From: Mesorhizobium loti | GTDB taxonomy: Bacteria; Pseudomonadota; Alphaproteobacteria; Rhizobiales; Rhizobiaceae | Reading direction: 5' to 3' | Length of the DNA: 64,000 nucleotides | Assembly: GCF_003148495.1 (NCBI RefSeq) | Contig: NZ_QGGH01000020.1 | Location: 19,501-83,500, forward strand | Part shown: positions 1 to 11,250 of the stretch, in pieces | Layout: each line of letters begins with the position of its first letter | Position numbering within the stretch: the first letter of the stretch is position 1 | The notes under the pieces: generated by a model | The model's database searches: none | The model's input: the letters and a program-made list of their open reading frames with translations, nothing else | What the model was told of the DNA's origin: nothing | Translations under genes and position numbers: made by a program

Positions 1-81
1 TCGGGTGATGCGCGCGGTTCAGCCGCTGGCATCACCAAGGTCATTGAGGATGCCCTGCGCGCCGCCGGTTTGATGCGCTAG
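1..81 (+). CDS. C-terminal end of a protein cut by the window edge
   Basis: An open frame runs from the first base to a TAG at 79-81 and encodes the last 26 residues of a protein (ending AAGLMR). The start lies outside the window. Too little is visible to assign a family; the tail is helical and Ala-rich. It is in the same direction as the small gene that follows. Confidence 0.5.
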   Translation, partial: SGDARGSAAGITKVIEDALRAAGLMR

Positions 82-148
82 CCATCCGCGCGCGGACGTC
101 GGAACGCGCCGCGATGGCGGGAGTTGTGTTCCAGCAATGGAGGACGAA

Positions 149-475
149 ATGGCGAAAGAGCCCACAACGAACGATTTGACCAAGCAGACACTGCACGGCA
201 AAGCCTTCCAGGTGAACGAAAACAGCGTTGAAGGCGGAGAGCCGATCGGATCGCAAGCGCCGTTACAAGTGCCGCGAACCGAGAATTCCAGCAGCAAGCG
301 AAATCGGACGAAGCTGCAGGGCAAAGCCTTCCAAGTTAACGAAAACACCGTCGAGGACGGAGAGCGTCGACGTCTCCCAAACGCGTTTGAAACCTCGTCG
401 TTCCGACAGTGTGATAAGGGCGCCTTACCTCTGGAAGAGGGCAGGTCCAATGCGGTCGTGTCCTTTTTTTACTGA
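149..475 (+). CDS. small hypothetical protein with an internal 17-residue duplication
   Basis: A 108-residue soluble protein of unknown function. The ATG at 149 is preferred over the ATG at 137 because GGAGG lies just before it. The protein carries two near-copies of a motif reading GKAFQVNEN followed by S/T-V-E-x-G-E, encoded at about 191-242 and 313-364, spaced 122 bases apart. No signal peptide or membrane segment is seen. The part after the second repeat is basic and looks unstructured. The repeat suggests a short binding module, but I do not recognise a family. Confidence 0.5.
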   Translation: MAKEPTTNDLTKQTLHGKAFQVNENSVEGGEPIGSQAPLQVPRTENSSSKRNRTKLQGKAFQVNENTVEDGERRRLPNAFETSSFRQCDKGALPLEEGRSNAVVSFFY

Positions 476-501
476 ATCTGACCTTGGGAGCGCTGCTGGA
501 C

Positions 502-2613
<2,112 letters not shown>

Positions 2614-2745
2614 GCCTATGGGCGGTTGCAGAGCAATCGCAACAGGCCGTGCATGCGACGGAACGCGTTGCTGGAGCGCGCGAACCTACCGATCGTGGGG
2701 AATTGTTCAGCCTACGCAGCAGCGATCCGCTTTGCGCATAGAAGT

Positions 2746-3036
2746 TCACGTGGCCAGTGGCAACGTTATATCATCCAGCAGGCCAAGCGCAGAGCTGGGT
2801 TTGGCGGGCTGAAGGAGCCCCTGTGTTTGGGCCGCATTCTCAAATACTGCGAAGGCCACGGCTGGCTTGCAGACCCCCTCTTTGGCAGCTGACAGTAGAC
2901 GCGCTGCTTCATTGTATGTCGCGGCTTCCTTGTTTCTCCATTGGCACGCCAGCGCTTTCTGGGCATCTGCGATGGAAGAAACGACCATCGTGGTTCCGTC
3001 TACAAATCGGATGTTGAGAGGAAGAAATATGCTCAT
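2746..3036 (-). CDS. DUF982 domain protein
   Basis: A 96-residue protein of the DUF982 family, a rhizobial family of unknown function often found with stress genes. The family pattern is visible: an N-terminal strand around FLPLNIRFVDGTTMVVSSIADAQ, a Trp after the dA-x-A-L helix, and a C-terminal helix with AKEGVCKPAVAFAVFENAA. The ATG at 3036 has a good GGAGTGAAGG ribosome site. It lies 130 bases upstream of the catalase in the same direction, so the two may be co-transcribed. A larger DUF982 protein is at 24246. Confidence 0.75.
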   Translation of the reverse strand: MSIFLPLNIRFVDGTTMVVSSIADAQKALACQWRNKEAATYNEAARLLSAAKEGVCKPAVAFAVFENAAQTQGLLQPAKPSSALGLLDDITLPLAT

Positions 3037-3355
3037 GCCTTCACTCCCTTAGATGCCGACCGGGTGCCTACCAGCTGAACCACTCTCGGCTACGCCAGGG
3101 TCCGGCGAAAAGTCCTAGCAGGACAGTTGTTCTGTTCGAAGCGGATGTGGAGACATTCTCGACCCTTGATACAGAATAGGACGGGCCATTAACGCCGACT
3201 GCCCAAGCTGGTTGCATCATCGAAAGAAATCCAGAGTGGCAAAGCGGATCGCATGAGCCGGCCAGCAATATTGCTAAGCCGACCACCAGACATGAAGCCG
3301 TCCAAATCCATTCCTGTTGCGAGGAGGTTGATCGGTCGACAATCTTCGCCGCCGA

Positions 3356-3380
3356 GGAACTTCATCGACAGCGCAACGTT
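3356..3380 (+). promoter_or_regulatory. EcfG-type general stress promoter
   Basis: GGAAC (3356-3360), 16 bases, CGTT (3377-3380), which matches the alphaproteobacterial EcfG consensus exactly. It lies 40 bases before the csbD start. Confidence 0.75.
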
Positions 3381-3419
3381 CTGAAAGGTTGATGAACCCT
3401 CCAAGGAGCGCGTACCGTT

Positions 3420-3634
3420 ATGGGAAGCACAAGCGACAAAGCAGCCGGCCTTGCAAACCAAGCAGCTGGCAACGTGAAACAGGGCGTCGGCAAGGCCGTT
3501 GGAAATGACAGGCTGAGAGCGGAAGGCGCTGCCCAGGAAGCGAAAGGCAAAGTTCAGAAGGCCGTCGGCGACGCAAGGCCGCCGTGAAGGACGCCACGAA
3601 CAAGACCGCGGCGGCGATCAACAAGAAGCTGTGA
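3420..3634 (+). pseudogene. CsbD-family stress protein, frameshifted
   Basis: Encodes a CsbD-like protein, a small, very hydrophilic stress protein of unknown mechanism. The ATG at 3420 has AGGAG in front. The first 52 or so residues (starting MGSTSDKAAGLANQAAG) are family-typical with repeated AxGxxKQxxG heptads, then a TGA at 3585-3587 ends the frame. Adding one base near 3574 (GACGCAAGG in place of GACGCCAAGG) restores a normal tail, KAAVKDATNKTAAAINKK, ending at 3634. One base therefore appears to be missing, either a real mutation or a read error. An intact member of the family is at 35251. Confidence 0.8.
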
Positions 3635-3639
3635 GCTTG

Positions 3640-3672
3640 AAAAAGGGTCGGCCAATGCGCTAGCCCTTTTTC
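3640..3672 (+). terminator. terminator-like hairpin after csbD
   Basis: AAAAAGGG at 3640-3647 pairs with CCCTTTTT at 3664-3671, directly after the csbD stop. The T-run is part of the stem. Confidence 0.5.
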
Positions 3673-4093
3673 CTGCACTCGCCTCTCCTGGGCGAGCGAG
3701 ATGTCAGCCGAAATGGCCGACCCCGGCCAGGTTCCGTGGAACGAATCGCGCGGCCTTTGTTCCGGAGCAAATGCGATATCGCCGTTTGACAGATGGCAAC
3801 TGGCTGAGCGTCAGCAGCGTGGTCGAAGTCTTAGGAGGTGACGATAATTTTTCAGGCGAAACGGGCCGCGTTTGCACTTGATGGCGTGGGCCACCGTTCC
3901 AAGCTGTTCTCGTCGGCGTCCTTCCTCGAGCGTGGTTCGGATAGTAATGGAGTGACCACCTTACGGGATAAAACAGACTGCATGCGGATCGGCGGATTTC
4001 ATCAGCTTTGGATAGCTGCAGCGTTCCTCCTGGAACTGTTTTTTGTCCTTAAGTCAAATAGGGAAACTTTGTCCTGCCGTGAGGCAATTGCGC

Positions 4094-4118
4094 GGAACTT
4101 TTGTACACACGATTCGTT
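4094..4118 (+). promoter_or_regulatory. EcfG-type general stress promoter
   Basis: GGAAC (4094-4098), 16 bases, CGTT (4115-4118), 58 bases before the exported-protein gene at 4177. Between 3673 and 4093 I see no credible gene. Confidence 0.75.
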
Positions 4119-4176
4119 TTTCGTTTTGCTTCGATCGCTGCTTTGACGATCTCAAAATCAATCAGGAGGAATAATC

Positions 4177-4461
4177 ATGAACATGAAAATGCTGTTAGGC
4201 GCGATGGCGCTTGCGATGACCACTGGTGCGGCACTTTCGGCCGGCAACACCTCGGCGCTCGACGATCCGGCGAAGATGTCGCCCTTCTTCACCGATGCCG
4301 GCATGAAGACGATGAAGGCGGCGGATGAATTCAAGGCCGCCTGGATGGCCATGACGGAAGAAGATCGTGCCGCGATGACCAAGGCTTGCGGCGACGAAGC
4401 CATTGCCAAGGAGCACGACAATTTCTGCAAGATGACCAAGCAGCTCGGCGGCGCCAACTGA
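4177..4461 (+). CDS. small exported protein of unknown function
   Basis: A 94-residue protein with an N-terminal signal peptide (MNMKMLLGAMALAMTTGAAL, cleavage likely near residues 21-24). It is therefore probably periplasmic. The mature part is acidic and helical, with many Met residues and two Cys (in KACGDEA and NFCKMTK) that could form a disulfide. The ATG follows a strong AGGAGGAAT ribosome site. Its own EcfG promoter and a terminator make it a single-gene stress unit. I do not recognise the family. Confidence 0.75.
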   Translation: MNMKMLLGAMALAMTTGAALSAGNTSALDDPAKMSPFFTDAGMKTMKAADEFKAAWMAMTEEDRAAMTKACGDEAIAKEHDNFCKMTKQLGGAN

Positions 4462-4487
4462 GCGTTTCGCTTAATACAAACAGAAAG

Positions 4488-4515
4488 TGGCGGGCCGTCG
4501 AGTCCGCCATTTTTT
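4488..4515 (+). terminator. rho-independent terminator
   Basis: TGGCGG (4488-4493) pairs with CCGCCA (4504-4509), followed by six T. It ends the exported-protein transcript. Confidence 0.7.
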
Positions 4516-4681
4516 GTTTCTCACACAGGCGAAATGGTTCTGTCGTGGGTTCTTGACCGCTACGAAGGGACGCCATGGCGCAAAACAGGGCTCAGACGAA
4601 ACCTCTTCAGTGCAGCTTCAAACCCATCATATGAAGCTACCCGATAGCGCGCTGCGCCAAAATCGGGCAGGAGTAATGCGA

Positions 4682-6037
4682 ATGCCCGTTTCCGGCCGCC
4701 ACCTAGTCCGATTCACCTCTGCGGCCCTGCTGATCGGGTTCGTTGCGCTGATGGCTATCGTTGCCATGAACTTTTGGCTGGGCGTGAGGGCGCAATCCTA
4801 TTTTGACGATGCGATCGCGGCGCGCGACACGCGGGTCGCGGCAGTTGAATTGAGAAATGCCTTGCAGACGGCTGAGTCGAGTCAGCGCGGCTTCATCATC
4901 ACCGGGAACGAGATCTATTTGGCACCCTACCGGTCCGCAAAGACCCAGGCGCAGCGTCATTTGCAGGCCTTGCAGACCCTTCTGCTCTCCTATCCCAATT
5001 CAGATTTGGCTCTGGAACGGCTATCACAAATTCTCACCGCCAAATTTGAAGAGTTCGACAGCACAATATCTCTAAAGCGAGATCAACATGACGAAGAAGT
5101 CCTGGCAATTGTTCGAACCAACAAAGGGAAAGCCCTGACTGACGAAGCCAATGTCTTTTTCTCGGGCATCATTGGAAGCGCGGACGCCCGCCTGACGTCC
5201 GGCGTCGCCGAACAACGCGCCAACAGTGGATGGCTTCGGCTGGTGTCGGCCGTCGGCGCGCTTGTTATCGTCGCTGTCGTGGCTGGAGCAGCCTATGGTG
5301 TCGCTCGCTATACCAAGGAGTTGCGCAAGACGCGCGATCAGGTCAACCTGTTCAACAGCGAGCTTGAACAGCGCGTTGCCGCTCGTACAACGGATCTGGC
5401 CCAGGCCCGCGATCGGGCGGAAGTGCTGCTTTCCGAGGTGAACCACAGGGTGGCCAACAGTCTGGCTCTTGTCTCTTCGCTGGTGAATCTGCAGGCGAAG
5501 GCGCTAGGCGACCGTGCGGCGAAGGATGCGCTCGCCGAAACTCAGGATCGCATCTTTGCGATCTCGCTTGTCCACAGGCGGCTCTACGGCTCCAACGACG
5601 TGCGCACGGTTGCGCTGGAGGAGTACCTTACCGGACTCCTGGATCACCTGCGCACCTCGCTAAAAAGCCAAAGCCACGGCGTCAGTTTGGTGTTTGAGAT
5701 AGAGCCGGTCGACCTCGAAACTGATGCCGGCATCAATCTCGGCGTGGTGGTCACCGAACTTGTCACCAACGCCTTCAAGTATGCCTATCCCGACGGCGTT
5801 GGAGTAATCCGTGTCCGGCTGCAGAAACTACCCGAAGAACAGGTGGAATTGGTTGTTGAGGACGACGGTGTTGGCAGGATCGATGATGCGCCCGCCAAGG
5901 GGACTGGCGTCGGCAGCAGAATCGTCAATGCCATGTGCGTCAGCCTGGGAGCCAAGATCGACTATCGACCTCGCCAGCCCGGAACCTCTGCCCATTTGCT
6001 GTTCTCGTCCAAACCACGACGTACAGCCGTTGGATAG
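4682..6037 (+). CDS. membrane sensor histidine kinase, CHASE3 + HisKA_2/HWE-type
   Basis: A 451-residue sensor kinase. After a membrane helix at about residues 11-35 comes a CHASE3-like extracytoplasmic helical domain with the family pattern AESSQRGFIITGNE. A second membrane helix (about 185-210), a coiled coil and a HisKA_2 domain follow. The phosphoacceptor is in EVNHRVANS (His near 255), and the ATPase domain shows N (VVTELVTNAFKYA) and G boxes (EDDGVG). Kinases of this class usually act on PhyR-type or single-domain receivers. The start at 4682 is chosen because AGGAG (4669-4673) is 8 bases before it; the frame stays open to 4487 upstream. The next gene, a periplasmic binding protein, starts 100 bases later in the same direction. 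Confidence 0.85.
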   Translation: MPVSGRHLVRFTSAALLIGFVALMAIVAMNFWLGVRAQSYFDDAIAARDTRVAAVELRNALQTAESSQRGFIITGNEIYLAPYRSAKTQAQRHLQALQTLLLSYPNSDLALERLSQILTAKFEEFDSTISLKRDQHDEEVLAIVRTNKGKALTDEANVFFSGIIGSADARLTSGVAEQRANSGWLRLVSAVGALVIVAVVAGAAYGVARYTKELRKTRDQVNLFNSELEQRVAARTTDLAQARDRAEVLLSEVNHRVANSLALVSSLVNLQAKALGDRAAKDALAETQDRIFAISLVHRRLYGSNDVRTVALEEYLTGLLDHLRTSLKSQSHGVSLVFEIEPVDLETDAGINLGVVVTELVTNAFKYAYPDGVGVIRVRLQKLPEEQVELVVEDDGVGRIDDAPAKGTGVGSRIVNAMCVSLGAKIDYRPRQPGTSAHLLFSSKPRRTAVG

Positions 6038-6138
6038 TAGACGGCGCTCTGGCTAAATGGAAAACTACCCCGTCGGCAAAAGCCGGCGCCGTCATCATCG
6101 CTCTTCGCGTTTAGGGTCGGTAACACCGGGGAAACTGC

Positions 6139-7302
6139 ATGCCGTCCAATCAAAACAAGCTCGCGGGGCAGGGGACACTGGCTTCGGGCATTCTTCTGCT
6201 GGCAATCGTGATGATGAGTGGCCTGACCTTGGCGACAGCGCAGGAAGGCGCACCGGGTATCACGCAACGCACCTTGTTCGCTACCTTCGACCCCAAAGCG
6301 CCGGCATGCAATCCGCCGCCAGGCCTGACCAAGTCGCTGGCCTATGTGCAGGAAAATGAGCGCGACTTCCTGCAAGGCGTCGACCACGGCCTCGCCATGG
6401 CCGCGAAGGATCGCGGATTGGAATATCATAGGGTCTTGGTGGAAAATGATGCTGCTAAGGCAGTTGAGCAGATACAGTCGTTGCTCGCCGCCAAAGTCGG
6501 CGCGTTGGTCGCTACATCGCCCGACCCTGCGGCCCTGAGCAAAACCCTTCAGAAGGTTATCTGGTCGGGAGCATTTGTTGGGACCATCGTGCCGCCACCG
6601 GCTACGTTGCTGCTCAATGCTCCGCAATACGAAACCGGAAAGGTTCTCACCGACGCTGCGATCGCCCATATCAACGCCAAGCTCGGGGGCAAAGCCAAAG
6701 TCGTCCTGCTGACCCAGGACACAATGGAGTTCCTGGCGCCCCGGTTCGAAGCAATGCGCGACGGTCTGAACCAACTGCCCGGGGTGACCATCGTTGCCGA
6801 TATCGCGCCAAAACCTGTCACAAAGGAAGGTGGTTTGGCCACCATGAAAACCGTCTTGCTTGCCAACCCGGATATCGACGTCGTTCTCGGCGGCGACGCG
6901 GTGGTGCTTGGCGCGCTTCAAGCATTGCGCGCTGACGGCAAGGACAGGGCCGATCAGTTCCTCGGCGGTATTGACGGTGAGGCGGAGGCCGTCTCCGAAA
7001 TCAAGAAAGGCGACAGCCCCTACAAGGCAAGCATATCTCTGTCGTCACCCGTCTTCGGTTATGCCATGGGCCAGTTCGGCGCCGATTGGCTCGAAGGGAA
7101 AAGTATTCCGCAGGCGATGGATATTCTCCCCATCGCCCTTACGAACAGCAACCTTGCCCAGTATGAGGCCGATCTGGCCGATCCAGCGGCCGTTTATGCC
7201 GATCCGGTGCGTCGGGACTCATACCTCAAGATGTACGGCAACATCTGCTACGACACGCGCGACCAATACGTGAACTTCCCCTGGTCGTCTGAGCAGAAAT
7301 AG
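6139..7302 (+). CDS. orphan periplasmic sugar-binding protein (Peripla_BP_4 type)
   Basis: A 387-residue binding protein with an N-terminal signal sequence (hydrophobic residues about 14-34, then TAQEG). The fold is type I periplasmic binding protein: two Rossmann-like lobes, LLAAKVGALVATSPDPAAL in the first and DIDVVLGGDAVVLGAL in the second. Members bind sugars for ABC importers or present them to membrane sensors. No permease or ATPase gene is adjacent. Its neighbour upstream is the CHASE3 kinase, in the same direction, so a ligand-presenting role for that kinase is a fair inference but is not shown. Confidence 0.75.
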   Translation: MPSNQNKLAGQGTLASGILLLAIVMMSGLTLATAQEGAPGITQRTLFATFDPKAPACNPPPGLTKSLAYVQENERDFLQGVDHGLAMAAKDRGLEYHRVLVENDAAKAVEQIQSLLAAKVGALVATSPDPAALSKTLQKVIWSGAFVGTIVPPPATLLLNAPQYETGKVLTDAAIAHINAKLGGKAKVVLLTQDTMEFLAPRFEAMRDGLNQLPGVTIVADIAPKPVTKEGGLATMKTVLLANPDIDVVLGGDAVVLGALQALRADGKDRADQFLGGIDGEAEAVSEIKKGDSPYKASISLSSPVFGYAMGQFGADWLEGKSIPQAMDILPIALTNSNLAQYEADLADPAAVYADPVRRDSYLKMYGNICYDTRDQYVNFPWSSEQK

Positions 7303-7508
7303 TAGCCCTGGCGCTGGCACCTTCGCGCGTAGGCCGAGCGACAGTTCTGCGTACAAGGTTCATTTCGATTTGGCTCCCCGCCCACTAGCTTTTGTGTCCG
7401 CTCATTTTCGTTCTTTTTTTGGGCCTATGCGACCGTCGATCCATATACTAGGGAACTAAACACTGCCTTGCCGTGTTCCCTACGGTTGCAATTGCTTAAG
7501 GGGCCAGC

Positions 7509-9290
7509 GTGACCCACATGAATCTTGTCAGCCGGGCAGAAGAGCCCAAATCAGCCGTCGCGGAGTTCGACTATAAGGATTTCTTCGAGAATGGCGGTAT
7601 GGCTCTTCACGTCGTGGATGGTAGCGGAACTATCCTTCACGCGAACCAGGCCGAACTCGACCTTCTCGGCTATGAGGCTGGTGATTACGTAGGTCGCAAC
7701 ATCGGCGATTTTTACCCGGACACCGAGGTGATTGATGATATTCTTGCTCGGCTCAGCCGTGGCGAGAAGATCGATAAATATCCAGCACGCCTATGTGCGT
7801 CGGACGGATCGATCAGGCATGTCGAGGTCACATCAACCGCTCATTTCGAAGATGGAAAGCTTGTCGGCACGCGCTGCTTCACTGTCGATGTCACGGACTT
7901 GCACCTGGCGCGCACAGAGTTGCTCAGTCAGGACAGCCAGTTTCATCAGATCCTCGATAGTCTTCCAGTCGCCGTCTATACGACCGACGCGGCGGGCACG
8001 ATCACCTACTTCAATCCTGCCGCAGCTGAGTTCGCGGGCCGGACACCCGAAATTGGCAAAGACAAGTGGTGCGTAACTTTTCGGCTGTTCAATCCTGACG
8101 GCTCCGAATTTCCCCACGATCAGTGCCCCATGGCTGTCACCCTCAGAGAAAACCGTCCCGTGCGCAATCAGCAGGCCTTGGCACAGCGTCCGGACGGTAC
8201 CCTCTTTCCGTTTGAGCCTTTCCCAACTCCGATCCGTGATGAAGATGGCAAACTGATTGGCGCCGTTAACATGCTTCTGGATCTTACCCAGCGTGCGATT
8301 GCCGATGAGGCGAAGCAGCATCTGTCAGCGATTGTTGAGTCCTCGTTCGATGCCATCGTCAGCAAAAATCTGAACGGGGTGATCAGCAGCTGGAATGCGG
8401 GCGCGGAGCGGCTTTTCGGCTATACGGCCGAGGAAGCAATAGGCAATCCGGTCAGCATGCTTATTCCGCAAGACCATCAGGATGAAGAGCCTAACATCCT
8501 GAACCGCATCCGGAAGGGTGAGCGGGTGGAAAGCTACGAGACCATCCGCCAACGCAAGAATGGCAGCCTGGTGCCAGTGTCGCTGACCATCTCTCCTGTC
8601 CGCAGCGCCACGGGGCGCATAATCGGGGCGTCGAAGATTGCTCGAGATATTTCCGAAGCAAAGGAGAGTGAGCACCGCATCCGCATGCTCATGCGCGAAG
8701 TCAACCATCGGGTGAAGAACCAATATTCGGTCATTCTTGCGATGATCCGGGAGACCAACAAGCGGTCCGAGAGTCCGGCTGTGTTCGAGAAACAGGTACG
8801 CGAGCGCATCATGGCACTTTCGCGTTCGCACGATCTGCTGGTGTCGGCGGACTGGAAGGGCGCGACGATTTTCGAATTGTTGCTGGCACAGTCAAAGCCG
8901 TTCGGAAACGATGACCTGCTTTCAATGTCGGGACCGTCCATCACTCTCAGCCCAAATGCCGTTCAATATCTTGGCATCGCCTTCCACGAACTTGCCACCA
9001 ACTCCGCCAAATATGGCGTTCTGGCCGGCAACAGGGGCAAGATCGCCGTAGCCTGGCACGTTGCCAAGGTTGCGGCAGGACCACCGTCCTTCAAACTCAC
9101 TTGGGCCGAAACAGATGGTCCAAAGGTCCAATCTGTTGCCAATGGCGGTTTCGGCACGGTGGTGCTGGAACGTGTCACTCCGCAGGCTTTGAGCGGCACG
9201 GGCAATCTCGAATACAGCCAGCAGAGTGTCGTCTGGACGCTTGAAGCACCGCTGGCTTTTGTAGAAGCCGGCTTCAACGAACCCCAGTAG
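7509..9290 (+). CDS. PAS-PAS-PAS histidine kinase, HWE family
   Basis: A 593-residue soluble kinase. Three PAS domains are visible at about residues 24-130 (GMALHVVDGSGTILHANQAE), 148-262 and 275-390 (SWNAGAERLFGYTAEEAIG). They are followed by an HWE domain with the phosphoacceptor in EVNHRVKNQ (His 400) and the diagnostic W-x-E in LTWAETDGP. N box: FHELATNSAKYG. There is no membrane segment, so it senses a cytoplasmic cue, possibly redox or light through PAS. The GTG at 7509 has AAGGGG five bases before it; an ATG at 7518 is the alternative. The PhyR pathway is the usual output of this family (family knowledge). Confidence 0.88.
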   Translation: MTHMNLVSRAEEPKSAVAEFDYKDFFENGGMALHVVDGSGTILHANQAELDLLGYEAGDYVGRNIGDFYPDTEVIDDILARLSRGEKIDKYPARLCASDGSIRHVEVTSTAHFEDGKLVGTRCFTVDVTDLHLARTELLSQDSQFHQILDSLPVAVYTTDAAGTITYFNPAAAEFAGRTPEIGKDKWCVTFRLFNPDGSEFPHDQCPMAVTLRENRPVRNQQALAQRPDGTLFPFEPFPTPIRDEDGKLIGAVNMLLDLTQRAIADEAKQHLSAIVESSFDAIVSKNLNGVISSWNAGAERLFGYTAEEAIGNPVSMLIPQDHQDEEPNILNRIRKGERVESYETIRQRKNGSLVPVSLTISPVRSATGRIIGASKIARDISEAKESEHRIRMLMREVNHRVKNQYSVILAMIRETNKRSESPAVFEKQVRERIMALSRSHDLLVSADWKGATIFELLLAQSKPFGNDDLLSMSGPSITLSPNAVQYLGIAFHELATNSAKYGVLAGNRGKIAVAWHVAKVAAGPPSFKLTWAETDGPKVQSVANGGFGTVVLERVTPQALSGTGNLEYSQQSVVWTLEAPLAFVEAGFNEPQ

Positions 9291-9310
9291 CTTGTGGCGG
9301 TCTCACCCGC

Positions 9311-9487
9311 TCACTTCTTCTTGGCGGCAGCCGCTGGGTTCTGTCCCGTCGGGGCGCTCGATTTGGCGTCCTTTGAGTGCGCGGCGAGTGCCGGTCCGGC
9401 ACCCGTCGCCTTCCTCATGTCGCCTGCCTTCTTGTCATCTGCTTTCTTGCCCGCCGATCCAGAAAATAACTTTCCGAAGAAACCCAT
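9311..9487 (-). CDS. small Lys/Ala-rich protein
   Basis: A 58-residue basic protein beginning MGFFGKLFSGSAGKK and ending AAAAKKK. The ATG at 9487 is preceded by GGAGG, which is better than the longer frame from 9517. An amphipathic N-terminus (MGFFGKLF) followed by a charged low-complexity tail suggests membrane or nucleic-acid contact. No known family was recognised. Confidence 0.55.
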   Translation of the reverse strand: MGFFGKLFSGSAGKKADDKKAGDMRKATGAGPALAAHSKDAKSSAPTGQNPAAAAKKK

Positions 9488-9721
9488 TTGAACCTCCCGA
9501 TAACGGCGACCGACCATCCTGTCGCTCAGGTTCTAAATTGCGGGTCGACGAGTTTGTTCCTTACGCAGCCGATGAATGCAAGCACGGTCGCCGGTGAAGG
9601 GTCTCTTGCTATCGGGACACGGCGGCTGACCCAAGCCCCGGAGCCGCGCGTGAGCGTTCGCGATGGCGGGCGAGGGTCATCGCTGATACTGATGGCGCCA
9701 ACGCAGAGCGCAGGTCCCCAT

Positions 9722-10804
9722 ATGATATCGGATTCCAAAAAGGCCGAGGCGGTCGAGCAACTGCTCGATACGCCTGACCTAGCCACCGCACTAGAAAGCG
9801 ACCAGTTCAAGAAATTCCTTGATCAGGTGCCGATTGCCATTGCCGTTTCGGATCTGAGCGCAAAGGAGCGCCTCGTATACACCAATCCGGAATTCGAGAA
9901 ACTGTCAGGCTTAGACGCCGCCAAACTTAACAGCCAGAACTGGGCGGCGCTTTCAGGCATCGGCATCCACCAGCAGAAGGATCGACCGCTTGACGAGGCC
10001 GTTGTCGAGGACACCGATTTCGTCGGCACATTTCGGCTGGAGCGCAAGGAAAAGCCTGCAATTGTCGACGTCTATTCCAATGTCATTGAGGATGACAACG
10101 GCAAGATTTGCTTCCGGCTGGTAGCGCTGATCGACGTGTCGGCCCATGGCGAGGCGGGGGACGCGCGCGCGGCGGAGGAGCGCATTCGTGAGAAGGATAC
10201 GCTGCTGCGCGAACTGCAGCACCGGGTTAAAAACAATTTGCAGATGATTACTGCTTTAATTCGCCTTGAAACTCGCAACGCGACTGAGCCGGACCAGAAG
10301 CGCTTCGAGAGGTTGGCAGGGCGGGTGGACGCACTGGCTATCCTCTATCAGACGTTGTCTGCCGACGATCAAAAGGATGAGGTCGATCTCGGCGTCTATC
10401 TCAGCCAGATCGCGTCTGCTGTCATGGCCTCCCATGCGGTTGAAGGCATTCGCCTTGACCTGAAGGTTGATACCTATCCGGTGTCGATAAACGTCGCGAT
10501 GCCGACAGGGTTGGTCGTCAACGAACTGCTAACGAATGCGCTTAAACACGCCTTCCCGGGGCGCGAAGGTGGCAATATCACGCTGCACAGCATTGTGAAC
10601 GGCGACGGTTGCCGGGTTGTCATTGCCGATGACGGGGTTGGCTTGCCTCAAGGCGAGACATGGCCAAAGGCCGGCAAGCTCGGCGCATTGATCGCGCGCT
10701 CGCTGACTGAGAATGCAAAGGCAGAGTTCGACGTCAAATCAAGCGCAAACGAGGGTACCAGGGTGACCATTGTTTTCAGGCGATCGGCCGCCACCGCGAA
10801 TTGA
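9722..10804 (+). CDS. PAS histidine kinase, HisKA_2 type
   Basis: A 360-residue soluble kinase with one PAS domain (about residues 28-140, LVYTNPEFEKLSGLDAAKL) and a HisKA_2 domain with the phosphoacceptor in ELQHRVKNNLQ (His 167). The ATPase core is complete: N box VVNELLTNALKHAF and G box IADDGVGLP. The frame is open upstream to 9488, but the extra residues look random, so the ATG at 9722 (MISDSKK) is chosen; 9692 is an alternative. It is the third HWE/HisKA_2 kinase within 6 kb. Confidence 0.82.
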   Translation: MISDSKKAEAVEQLLDTPDLATALESDQFKKFLDQVPIAIAVSDLSAKERLVYTNPEFEKLSGLDAAKLNSQNWAALSGIGIHQQKDRPLDEAVVEDTDFVGTFRLERKEKPAIVDVYSNVIEDDNGKICFRLVALIDVSAHGEAGDARAAEERIREKDTLLRELQHRVKNNLQMITALIRLETRNATEPDQKRFERLAGRVDALAILYQTLSADDQKDEVDLGVYLSQIASAVMASHAVEGIRLDLKVDTYPVSINVAMPTGLVVNELLTNALKHAFPGREGGNITLHSIVNGDGCRVVIADDGVGLPQGETWPKAGKLGALIARSLTENAKAEFDVKSSANEGTRVTIVFRRSAATAN

Positions 10805-10848
10805 AAATCCACAACGGCCAAGTGAACGCTGCGAGCCGACTTCAGATC

Positions 10849-10938
10849 ACCGCGCCGCAGTTGCCTGTCTGGCTCCACAGATACAATTGGCATCGTCCAC
10901 ACGGCAGCCTAAAGTCAAAAACGCCTATCAGTCGCCTC
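10849..10938 (+). mobile_element. C-terminal remnant of an IS481-type transposase
   Basis: About 30 codons read APQLPVWLHRYNWHRPHGSL and then KSKTPISRL. This is the hallmark C-terminus of IS481-family DDE transposases (the integrase-core tail). The rest of the transposase and both inverted repeats are absent, so this is a fossil. Nothing else coding was seen between 10805 and 11250. Confidence 0.75.
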
Positions 10939-11250
10939 GCCAGGCGGCCCAGCCGCCGTCTGGGCGCCGGTCGTGCTCATACTGTCCAGCCCATCCAGGT
11001 CCAGAAGCCACGGCTCGCGCCGACCAATCCAAAGTTCGTAATCCGGGATAAGATCGCTTGGCGCTGATCTAGATTACCTATTGGCCGAAGCTGAACAGAC
11101 GCGATCCGCAAGAGACAAATGCTTGCACTTCACGCACCCAGATTCACGCTAGCCTCGGATGAAAGCTCCGGCGGGCGCCAAAGCCGATTCCGGTCGGATC
11201 AAAGGGAGCCTTCAGGCTGTACCCGCGTTGAGGCGGTCAAGGATCATTTC

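Noticed and set aside
3047..3100. tRNA-like stretch on the minus strand (TGGTTCAGCTGGTAGGCACCC)
   Set aside because: Resembles a tRNA D-arm/box A, but no T-arm, acceptor stem or anticodon arm follows; the DUF982 leader explains the region.
7452..7477. GGAAC-17-TGTT before the PAS kinase at 7509
   Set aside because: Wrong spacing and imperfect -10; also explained by a GGGAAC/GTTCCC inverted repeat.
10801..11067. Intact small gene of 88 codons
   Set aside because: Only the middle third matches anything (IS481 transposase end); the rest is read-through.
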